Below, piece by piece: positions 8,374-14,688 of a stretch of 18,049 nt of DNA. Both the position numbers and the translations under genes were made by a program. The DNA lies in NCBI GenBank assembly GCA_002313335.1, contig DCBC01000098.1:1-18049 (forward strand), read 5' to 3'. The notes below the pieces were generated by a model. The model did no database searches. It was not told the origin of the DNA and saw only the letters and a program-made list of their open reading frames with translations. The DNA comes from Porticoccaceae bacterium UBA1117 (GTDB lineage Bacteria > Pseudomonadota > Gammaproteobacteria > Pseudomonadales > Porticoccaceae). The stretch's first letter is position 1. Every line of letters starts with the position of its first letter.

Positions 8374-8683
8374 GGCTATCTCAATAATCAGGGGTGAACT
8401 AAGGACTGCTTGGACTAAACATAAAATAGAAGCATAAGGCGCACGGAAGTATTGATAGCGCGTCCATGCGCTGCTGCTCACATTACCTGCAACCATCGAC
8501 CGACATTATACAAATGGCCGCCGCTCTAAGGGAACATCCGTTTATACTGTTGATAACACCCTTCCGAAGCCCTAAGGTTACACAAAAAAAACATCATGCA
8601 TAACTGCCCGTAAGGACAGCCAGTAGTTTTACCCGACCTTACTAAGTCGTTTTTTCTATTAGGTGTGAATTACTGAATACAAA
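8374..8683. other. Intergenic, no gene recognised
   Basis: This is 310 bp between the OmpW remnant and the stop of the SPOR gene. All six frames are broken by stops at short intervals and I recognise no protein fragment, RNA or repeat. Together with the neighbouring remnant it looks like decaying DNA at a former junction. Confidence 0.5.
8634..8655 (+). terminator. Weak candidate terminator, plus strand
   Basis: CGAC at 8634-8637 can pair with GTCG at 8646-8649, and six T follow at 8650-8655. The stem is only four strong pairs, so this may be chance. If real, it would stop rightward transcripts before they run antisense into the SPOR gene. Confidence 0.25.
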
Positions 8684-9220
8684 TTATTGAGAACGTTTAA
8701 GCAAAAGACTATCAATTTCATTTTGTGCCAATTTTGCTCGGGCTGAGGCTATTTTGGATGTATTAACAAAAGGTCCCACCAGCACACGATGCCAGATATC
8801 ACCATTTTTTCTTGTTACACGCTCACTTTCCGCGGGTAAGTTTAAAAGTAGTAATTGAACCTTACGGTTTTCAGCATCCTGAACATTCTTAAAAGACCCA
8901 GCTTGTAATAAGTATTGCGCATTTTTGTCAGGATTAATCGAGTTTGATTGAGCTTCTTGATCATCGGGAATCAGAATTTCATTGTCTTTGAGCAACGTAT
9001 AAAAATCGAATTTTAATTCCTGAATATTGGCTTTTTCGATCAACTCACCAACAGCCGAGGGGTTTGACTGCGATGTTTTATTAAGCATAGGCGGTACAAA
9101 ATACATTACCGCGGCTCCAATCAGTAAGCCTGCAATAAAGGCCGGCCGCGACGATTTTTCCTGCGCAGCAGGCCGACGATTGCCTTTGCCTGAGCTATTT
9201 TTTGACGCGGATCGATTCAT
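8684..9220 (-). CDS. FtsN-like SPOR-domain cell division protein
   Basis: The 178-residue bitopic membrane protein has a basic cytoplasmic N-terminus and one membrane helix at about residues 26-44 (PAFIAGLLIGAAVMYFVPP). A periplasmic linker contains LKFDFYTLLKDNEILIPD, a motif frequent in FtsN-like proteins of pseudomonad relatives. A C-terminal SPOR domain at about 100-176 has the hallmarks YLLQAGSF and WHRVLVGPF. SPOR domains bind denuded septal peptidoglycan, so a role in septation at the division site is likely. The gene lies 97 bp downstream of priA on the same strand, as ftsN does close to priA in many Gammaproteobacteria. It is shorter than E. coli FtsN (319 residues). The hslVU genes that normally follow are absent. 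A GGAAGG-type ribosome binding site precedes the ATG. Confidence 0.85.
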   Translation of the reverse strand: MNRSASKNSSGKGNRRPAAQEKSSRPAFIAGLLIGAAVMYFVPPMLNKTSQSNPSAVGELIEKANIQELKFDFYTLLKDNEILIPDDQEAQSNSINPDKNAQYLLQAGSFKNVQDAENRKVQLLLLNLPAESERVTRKNGDIWHRVLVGPFVNTSKIASARAKLAQNEIDSLLLKRSQ

Positions 9221-9285
9221 AACAGTTAGACCTTCCGTATTAATCTGGATTGTAGGTGAAATAACAGGTCATTGGCAAAATTAAA

Positions 9286-9299
9286 CGTCAGATTTGACG
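9286..9299 (-). terminator. Short hairpin between priA and the SPOR gene
   Basis: CGTCA at 9286-9290 and TGACG at 9295-9299 form a perfect 5-bp stem with a 4-nt loop, 18 bp beyond the priA stop. On the minus strand it is followed by AT-rich sequence (TTTAATTTTG) rather than a clean T-run. It may be a weak terminator or an RNA-processing structure. Confidence 0.3.
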
Positions 9300-9317
9300 A
9301 ATTATTTCTTGATGACA

Positions 9318-11537
9318 CTACATTTCTTGCGGATCAACGTCGATAGACCAGCGGACCCGTCGCGCATCTTTGTGTAGGTTAAGCTCTACGATTAAGGCAT
9401 CCAACAGTATCTGAAGAATTGACCTTTTACTGGCGTCAATTTGTAAAACAAATCGATAGCGGCCAGCACGTTTTTCTAACATTGCGGGTAAGGGCCCTAA
9501 GTAACTTACCAAAGGGCTTGGATGATTGATTCTCTCCGCTATATTGCGAGCGGTGCGTAAAAATGTCTCAGCCTCATTGGCTCTATCTGACTCGGCGCGT
9601 ATTACAGCCATATGCCTAAATGGAGGAAGTTGAGTTATTTGCCGTTCCGACATTATTTGTTGAGCGAAAAAACTATAGCCGCTGCCGATCAACATCTCCA
9701 AAAGGGGGTGTTGGGGTTGGTGGGTCTGAATAATAACTCTACCGGGCAAATCGCCACGTCCGCTGCGCCCGGCAACCTGAGTCAATAACTGTCCCAAACG
9801 TTCATGACTACGAAAATCTGGGCTGAACAATCCACTATCAGCATCGAGCACCGCAACCAGGGTCACATTGGCAAAGTGATGACCCTTAGCGAGCATTTGT
9901 GTCCCAATTAATATACAGGGTTCACCACTGGATCCAATCTCAAAAACCTCTTGCATCGCGCCCTTTTTACGCGTGCTGTCTCGGTCAACACGCAATACTT
10001 TGGTTTGTGGGAAACATTTCTCTAAATATTCTTCGCTACGCTCGGTACCTTCACCTAAAGATATTAGTTCTTGCCCTTGGCAACCCGGGCAAAGGTGGGG
10101 AACGCGTTGTTGATAGTCGCAGTGATGGCATATAAGTCGATTTCGTGCTCGGTGCACCGTGAGCCGAGAGTCACAATTATGACATTCAGCAGACCAGCCA
10201 CAATGATGGCAAATGATGGCAGGAGCGAATCCGCGACGATTCAGAAACACTAATACCTGATGACCTTGTTCAACGGTCTGACTAATCGCTGACAGAGTAG
10301 AAGCGGCAATGCCTGCCTCACTCTTTTCACTTTTCAAATCAACTAATGACCAGTTTGGCTGCTTTGCAGTTCCCGCTCTATCGCTCAATATAAGATGATT
10401 GTAGCGACCTGTGGCACAATTATTTAGGGATTCTATAGAGGGTGTCGCTGATCCAAGAATTACCGATATACCCTCTTTGTGTGCTCTTGAAACGGCTAGA
10501 TCTCGGGCTGAATAACGAAAGCCTTCTTGCTGTTTATAGGACTGATCATGTTCTTCATCGACAATAATCAGACCAGGTCTAGCCAGTGGAGTAAATATCG
10601 CTGATCGTGTTCCCAAAACAATTTGAGCGCTACCTCTTTTTGCACTGGTCCATGCCGCGAGTCGCTGTTTATCGGTCAGACCAGAATGAAGAGTAACAAT
10701 AGGCACATTAAATCGATCACGAAATCGCTTTTCAGTCTGAGGCGTTAGACTAATTTCCGGAATAAGTACAAGCGCCTGTCTGTCATAACGCAATGTTTTC
10801 TCAATCGCTTGTAAATATATTTCAGTTTTACCGCTGCCTGTAACTCCATCCAGTAGGTAACAATTAAAGCTATGCTGATCGATGCTATCTAACACTAATC
10901 GTTGTGAATCATGCAGCTTAAGCGCGTCTTGCTTAAGAATATTTTGTGTGGAGATTTTAGGGTTAGCGTGTTGAAAAGACTCGATGAGTTGCTTGCTCTC
11001 AAGTGCGGTAATAATTGCTCGTGAAAAATCGCTTACGAGTATCGAATCCGCGCAGGCCCCATCGGAGAGTAATCGATCAATGAGTTCTTTTTGGCTTCTC
11101 GCTCGTTTGAGCGAGTCACTCCCCAAGCCCTTGCCCTTGTTAGTTAACTGCCAATATCGAGTCCCCAGTATCGGGAGTGGCTCTCCCTTTCTAAGTAATA
11201 CTGGCAGCATACCAAACAGAGCGTCACCAATAGGATGTTGATAGTAATTTGCGGCCCAACCAAACAAGGTTAGTAATTTAGAGGGTAATAAAGGACCTGA
11301 GTCCAAAAGCCGATTAACTGGTTTTAGTTGATCAACACTCAGTTCACTGGTAGTTATATGCTCCACTACTAGGCCAACCACTTCACGCCGACCAAAGGGA
11401 ACCATGACTCTGCAGCCAACCTCCGCCTTACAATCTGGCCACGCCTCAACAACATTGTTGGGAATGAGATAGTCAAATAGACGGCGCAGGGGCGAAAGCA
11501 CTGCGACGCGGACAATAAGAGGCGTGTCTTCAGCCAT
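9318..11537 (-). CDS. priA: Primosomal protein N', replication restart helicase
   Basis: At 739 residues this is normal length. An N-terminal DNA-binding domain (residues 1 to about 190) includes VMVPFGRREVVGLVV. The superfamily 2 helicase core has Walker A GVTGSGKT at 231-238 and Walker B DEEH at 327-330. Two zinc sites inserted in the core are made by eight cysteines at 443, 446, 452, 455, 470, 473, 483 and 486. Motifs VLGTRSAIF, GSATPS and QVAGRSGRG are all present. PriA recognises stalled forks and D-loops and loads DnaB through PriB/DnaT. All catalytic elements are intact. The gene is divergent from rpmE, the arrangement seen in Pseudomonas and E. coli relatives. Confidence 0.97.
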   Translation of the reverse strand: MAEDTPLIVRVAVLSPLRRLFDYLIPNNVVEAWPDCKAEVGCRVMVPFGRREVVGLVVEHITTSELSVDQLKPVNRLLDSGPLLPSKLLTLFGWAANYYQHPIGDALFGMLPVLLRKGEPLPILGTRYWQLTNKGKGLGSDSLKRARSQKELIDRLLSDGACADSILVSDFSRAIITALESKQLIESFQHANPKISTQNILKQDALKLHDSQRLVLDSIDQHSFNCYLLDGVTGSGKTEIYLQAIEKTLRYDRQALVLIPEISLTPQTEKRFRDRFNVPIVTLHSGLTDKQRLAAWTSAKRGSAQIVLGTRSAIFTPLARPGLIIVDEEHDQSYKQQEGFRYSARDLAVSRAHKEGISVILGSATPSIESLNNCATGRYNHLILSDRAGTAKQPNWSLVDLKSEKSEAGIAASTLSAISQTVEQGHQVLVFLNRRGFAPAIICHHCGWSAECHNCDSRLTVHRARNRLICHHCDYQQRVPHLCPGCQGQELISLGEGTERSEEYLEKCFPQTKVLRVDRDSTRKKGAMQEVFEIGSSGEPCILIGTQMLAKGHHFANVTLVAVLDADSGLFSPDFRSHERLGQLLTQVAGRSGRGDLPGRVIIQTHQPQHPLLEMLIGSGYSFFAQQIMSERQITQLPPFRHMAVIRAESDRANEAETFLRTARNIAERINHPSPLVSYLGPLPAMLEKRAGRYRFVLQIDASKRSILQILLDALIVELNLHKDARRVRWSIDVDPQEM

Positions 11538-11556
11538 AAATAATCAATAATTCCTG

Positions 11557-11584
11557 TTGTAACTAAATTAGTTTCTGCTAAAAT
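11557..11584 (+). promoter_or_regulatory. Putative rpmE promoter
   Basis: TTGTAA at 11557-11562 and TAAAAT at 11579-11584 are separated by 16 bp and match the sigma-70 consensus at four of six and five of six positions. Transcription would begin near 11591 and give a leader of about 100 nt, long for such a short gene and containing the hairpin at 11628-11648. Confidence 0.5.
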
Positions 11585-11627
11585 CCGCGCTCATTAGAAA
11601 TGGCCTACCGTGCCTTGCAGTAACTGG

Positions 11628-11648
11628 ACAGCTCAAGAGCTGTTTTTT
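11628..11648 (+). terminator. Terminator-like hairpin inside the rpmE leader (possible attenuator)
   Basis: ACAGCTC at 11628-11634 and GAGCTGT at 11637-11643 are perfect complements with an AA between them. In practice this makes a 6-bp stem with a CAAG loop. Six T follow at 11643-11648. It therefore has the form of an intrinsic terminator on the plus strand. It lies some 40-57 nt after the predicted transcription start and 35 bp before the rpmE ribosome binding site, where no gene ends. No T-run exists for the opposite direction. It could attenuate rpmE transcription or end a short leader RNA. Confidence 0.55.
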
Positions 11649-11692
11649 ACCGGTTCAGAGATGAGGTGGCGGTTCGTAACTTGGAGTATAAG

Positions 11693-11908
11693 ATGAAAAA
11701 TGAGATTCACCCAAACTATAACGAATTAGTTGCAACCTGTAGTTGTGGCAATGTTATAAAAGTAGGTTCAACGCGCACTAATGCCATCTACCTCGATGTG
11801 TGTTCTGCTTGTCACCCGTTTTACACAGGTAAGCAAAAGACTGTTGATGCTGGTGGTCGAATTGATCGCTTCAACAAGCGGTTTGGTGCTGCTAAAAAAG
11901 GCGCTTAA
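11693..11908 (+). CDS. rpmE: 50S ribosomal protein bL31, zinc-binding (C+) form
   Basis: The 71-residue protein has the complete bL31 signature: the IHPNYNEL N-terminus, [21 protein letters not shown] and [12 protein letters not shown]. Cys16, Cys18, Cys37 and Cys40 are all present, so this is the zinc-containing C+ paralogue that bridges the large and small subunits. The start is the ATG at 11693, with GGAG at 11683-11686 six bases upstream. The same frame extends back to a GTG at 11666, but this would add nine residues not found in the family. The gene is divergent from priA and is followed by a strong terminator. Confidence 0.96.
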   Translation: MKNEIHPNYNELVATCSCGNVIKVGSTRTNAIYLDVCSACHPFYTGKQKTVDAGGRIDRFNKRFGAAKKGA

Positions 11909-11939
11909 TCGCTCTTTATAAGTCATACCAGTTTGAGAG

Positions 11940-11975
11940 ATGCGGCTTAGTGGTCAACTATGCCGCATTTTTTTT
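11940..11975 (+). terminator. Intrinsic terminator of rpmE
   Basis: ATGCGGC at 11940-11946 pairs with GCCGCAT at 11962-11968. The inner TAGT/ACTA segment can extend the stem, and eight T follow (11968-11975). It stands between rpmE and the convergent SIMPL gene and has the T-run only in the plus direction. Confidence 0.88.
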
Positions 11976-11980
11976 ATTAG

Positions 11981-12694
11981 TCACTCGGCTACTAACAATT
12001 CAAAGATGACACTGATACGGTCGTTGAACTTGATATTATCATGTAAATAAATACCGGCATCGGAGTCTGACGACATCATGGCTGACCGTTGGTGTTCATT
12101 AAAAGGTCGTGGATACTGAATGTCAGAGCCCTTATAGGTGATGGTTATAATTGACCCCAAACTCGCGCCATAGGATTGAGCAAGTTCGCTGGCGATTGTC
12201 TTTGATTGGTCTATAGCGCGCTGTCTGGCAAGTTTTTGATAGGTGGCCTCGTCGGCGACTTTTAAGTTAACTTTACCCAGTTGATCTATTCCCGCCGCTA
12301 GAGAAGTTGCCATTACTTCATTTAGCTGGTCTAGCTTATTGATCGATACCGTTATATTACGTACTGCTCGGTAACCCACTAACTCACGCTTTTTAGATGC
12401 ATAATTGTAGTGAGGGGCTAATTGTAAACTAGATGCTATTATTTCATCTTTTGGAATATCTAAAAGCGCTAAGCCTCGCAAAAGTCTATTGAACTGGTCA
12501 TCAAGCTCTCGTTTGGCACGGTTACCGTCTTTGTTAATGGTTTGTAGCTGCATATTGAGCTCCGCCATATTTGGAGCGACATATACTTCGCCTTGACCCG
12601 ATGTAACAATAGTGCGCTGAATAGTGTCTGCGCCAACAGCCAGTGGGAGAAACGTGAGTAGGCTAAAATAGAGGATGTAGAGAAATAATTTCAT
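11981..12694 (-). CDS. Periplasmic SIMPL-domain (DUF541) protein
   Basis: The 237-residue protein has a Sec signal peptide ending near Ala22 (LAVGA before DTIQ) and one SIMPL/DUF541 domain covering nearly all of the rest. Recognisable parts are IVTSGQGEVYVAPNMAELNM, the helix VKLDQ-like region KLDQLNEVMATSLAAGIDQ, and ARQRAIDQSKTIASELAQ followed by YGASLGSIITI. The family forms periplasmic or surface oligomers; E. coli YggE is a member linked to oxidative stress, but no enzyme activity is established. AAAAGGAC lies about 8 bases before the ATG. The gene is convergent with rpmE and divergent from lapA. Confidence 0.88.
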   Translation of the reverse strand: MKLFLYILYFSLLTFLPLAVGADTIQRTIVTSGQGEVYVAPNMAELNMQLQTINKDGNRAKRELDDQFNRLLRGLALLDIPKDEIIASSLQLAPHYNYASKKRELVGYRAVRNITVSINKLDQLNEVMATSLAAGIDQLGKVNLKVADEATYQKLARQRAIDQSKTIASELAQSYGASLGSIITITYKGSDIQYPRPFNEHQRSAMMSSDSDAGIYLHDNIKFNDRISVIFELLVAE

Positions 12695-12742
12695 GGGCTA
12701 ACGTCCTTTTAGAAATGTGGAAAGTTGTCCTTAACTGCTTAA

Positions 12743-12771
12743 ATTTTAGCATCATCTATGTTCATTTAAAA
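12743..12771 (-). promoter_or_regulatory. Putative promoter of the SIMPL gene
   Basis: On the minus strand TAAAAT (plus 12743-12748) is preceded by TGC, making an extended -10 element. A weak -35, TTTTAA, lies 17 bp further up (12766-12771). The start point would be near 12736, about 40 nt before the ATG. Confidence 0.4.
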
Positions 12772-12786
12772 AAAATTGTCGAATTT

Positions 12787-12815
12787 TTGTCGACTAGATT
12801 GGCAAAGGTTATAAT
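12787..12815 (+). promoter_or_regulatory. Promoter of lapA–pyrF
   Basis: TTGTCG at 12787-12792 and a perfect TATAAT at 12810-12815 are separated by 17 bp. The predicted start near 12822 leaves a leader of about 25 nt that contains the ribosome binding site GGGAG at 12836-12840. Confidence 0.7.
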
Positions 12816-12846
12816 AGATTCTTGAAGATCTAATTGGGAGAATATC

Positions 12847-13095
12847 TTGCGCGGAATTCGGCTGTTTTTACAGTTTTTGTTGATTATTAGTGTGGTGATA
12901 ATAGGCGCTTTTTTTGCGATGGAAAACAGCCAGATAGTAAACGTTAGCTTTATCTTAATTGACGGGCCATCCTTAAGCGCTGGTGTTTGGATGCTAATCT
13001 TTTTAGCGTCGGGCTCTTTTTTAGGCATGCTTGCCAGTTCAGTGCTTATAATTTCTTATCGGCGTAGATTATCGCGCGCAACCAAAAAGGATTAG
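12847..13095 (+). CDS. lapA: LapA family (DUF1049) inner membrane protein, TTG start
   Basis: The 82-residue protein has two membrane helices (about residues 5-24 and 44-70) joined by the conserved turn [16 protein letters not shown], and ends in a basic tail. This is the LapA/YciS pattern. In E. coli LapA works with LapB to control lipopolysaccharide assembly through LpxC stability. The start is TTG; GGGAG ends six bases upstream and no ATG or GTG fits. In E. coli the order is lapA–lapB–pyrF. Here pyrF follows after only 7 bp and lapB is not present, so LapB, if it exists, must be elsewhere in the genome. Confidence 0.85.
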   Translation: MRGIRLFLQFLLIISVVIIGAFFAMENSQIVNVSFILIDGPSLSAGVWMLIFLASGSFLGMLASSVLIISYRRRLSRATKKD

Positions 13096-13102
13096 TTCAA
13101 AG

Positions 13103-13810
13103 ATGACCAATGTAAAGTCTAATGTAATTGTAGCCCTTGATTATGATGATCAACACCTGGCTCTGGCGCTAGCGGATAGATTGGACCCTACGTTTTGCCG
13201 GTTAAAGGTTGGCAAGGAACTATTCACCGCCGCTGGACCATCCATTGTAAAAAATTTGAATGATCGTGGTTTTGATATTTTCTTGGACTTAAAATTTCAC
13301 GATATTCCCAATACGGTTGCTAAGGCAATTGGTACTGCTGCAGATTTAGGTGTTTGGATGGCCAATGTGCATGCATCGGGGGGTAGCCGAATGATGAGTG
13401 CTGCAAAAAGAGCATTGGACAGCAAGGGCAGTGAGATGCTTTTGATAGGTGTTACTGTGCTGACTAGTATGGATGCGTCAGATCTTGAGGAAGTGGGTGT
13501 GCGGCGCAATCCTAGCGCTCAGGTCCTTCATTTGGCAGAGTTAGCGAAACATTCTGGACTAGATGGCGTAGTCTGCTCTGCGCAAGAAGCTAAACTATTA
13601 AAAGAGTCTTTGGGTCCAGAGTTCAAATTAGTGACCCCAGGTATTCGCTTGGCCGATAGCGCGGCGGATGACCAGCGCAGAATTTTAACACCTGCAGATG
13701 CAGTGGCACTGGGTAGTGATTATCTGGTGATTGGTCGGCCCATTACTCAGTCGACAGACCCCCTTGCAACACTTTTAGAGATTAATCGGTCTTTAACATT
13801 TGATGTTTAG
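13103..13810 (+). CDS. pyrF: Orotidine 5'-phosphate decarboxylase
   Basis: The 235-residue TIM-barrel enzyme makes UMP from OMP, the last step of de novo pyrimidine synthesis. The catalytic residues are all visible: Asp13 (VALDYDD), Lys35 (RLKVGK), then Asp62, Lys64 and Asp67 in [11 protein letters not shown]. The phosphate-binding end has TPGIR and VIGRPIT. It starts with ATG 7 bp after the lapA stop, with AAGGA overlapping the end of lapA, so both genes are one operon. Its TAG stop at 13808-13810 overlaps the TAA of the convergent glucanase gene by 4 bp, so no separate terminator exists between them. Confidence 0.97.
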   Translation: MTNVKSNVIVALDYDDQHLALALADRLDPTFCRLKVGKELFTAAGPSIVKNLNDRGFDIFLDLKFHDIPNTVAKAIGTAADLGVWMANVHASGGSRMMSAAKRALDSKGSEMLLIGVTVLTSMDASDLEEVGVRRNPSAQVLHLAELAKHSGLDGVVCSAQEAKLLKESLGPEFKLVTPGIRLADSAADDQRRILTPADAVALGSDYLVIGRPITQSTDPLATLLEINRSLTFDV

Positions 13811-14640
13811 TTAAACTCATCGGTAAAGATGGCAGTGCCAGTGGTATTGTAAATACGGACATAGTCGATATCGAAGGTAGCTTGGGTAAAGTCAGCATCG
13901 ATTACCTTTTCAATAGCAAAGTTGAGCAGAACATATTGTGGGGTATCAAACGGCCAAGTGGCTTGATTTTTGATGGTTGGGTTGTAGGTATAATGCTGCT
14001 TTCCATCAACGCTAAACACTAATTTTTCAGCCGTCCAGTCCAGTGTGTAAATATGAAATTCAGAAGATATTGTGGGGACTTTCTGCCCACCTAAGTTAAT
14101 GGTGTTACCGAAGCTTGAGCGCGTATGTATTGCACTTTGCGCATGGTTTTGCTTTTTGCCCCAGTGCTCCAAAATATCAATCTCACCACAGTCAGGCCAA
14201 GATTGCTTACCAAAACCTTGAGTCTCAAAGTAGGCACCTGCTTCGGAGATATTTTTGGATAGCATCCATATGGCTGGCCACGTTCCATGACCTTTAGGTA
14301 ACTTAGCGCGAACTTCCACTCGACCATAGGTAAATGCGAATTTAGAATTTAGCCTAGCAGAGGTGTATTGTTTAACCACGCCTTGATCTTTAAAGGATTC
14401 TTTTTTGGCTTTTATCTTTAACAGACCATCGCTGACATATGCATTGTCTATTCTGTTTGTATAATGCTGCTGTTCCTGATTATGCCAACTCTTACCATTA
14501 GGTAGTTGGGTCTGATGAAACCATTTAAGCGGATCTACTGGGTTTACAGTCTTTGATTTTTCACACCAAGCAAGAGCGCTAAAAAAGACCAAGCAGCAAC
14601 TCATTAAGCGGATCAAAAATTGAGATCGGTTCCTAGTCAA
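13807..14640 (-). CDS. Secreted GH16 family beta-glucanase (laminarinase-like), TTG start
   Basis: This 277-residue protein starts at TTG, with GGGAG about eight bases upstream; Met13 would be the alternative start. A signal peptide ends near ALA before WCEK. The GH16 domain then covers the rest: [53 protein letters not shown], and the catalytic motif EIDILE at 153-158 (nucleophile Glu153, acid/base Glu158). [19 protein letters not shown] and DIDYVRIYN close the domain. It probably cleaves beta-1,3- or mixed-linkage glucans outside the cytoplasm. Unusually, the DEFN motif that normally opens a GH16 domain is missing at the N-terminus and occurs as the last four residues (FTDEFN). It sits 48 bp behind the larger GH16 gene, most likely in one operon. 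Confidence 0.9.
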   Translation of the reverse strand: MTRNRSQFLIRLMSCCLVFFSALAWCEKSKTVNPVDPLKWFHQTQLPNGKSWHNQEQQHYTNRIDNAYVSDGLLKIKAKKESFKDQGVVKQYTSARLNSKFAFTYGRVEVRAKLPKGHGTWPAIWMLSKNISEAGAYFETQGFGKQSWPDCGEIDILEHWGKKQNHAQSAIHTRSSFGNTINLGGQKVPTISSEFHIYTLDWTAEKLVFSVDGKQHYTYNPTIKNQATWPFDTPQYVLLNFAIEKVIDADFTQATFDIDYVRIYNTTGTAIFTDEFN

Positions 14641-14688
14641 CGTCTCTTCTCCCTGAAAAATAAAATGATAGCATTAGGTATGACTCAC

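Noticed and set aside
9027-9284. 85-codon plus-strand frame opposite the ftsN-like gene
   Set aside because: It is antisense to a clear SPOR protein, and its product has no recognisable motif.
11666-11692. Upstream GTG start for rpmE
   Set aside because: The family begins at M-K-x-x-I-H-P, and the ATG at 11693 has its own well-spaced GGAG; the extra nine residues are not part of bL31.
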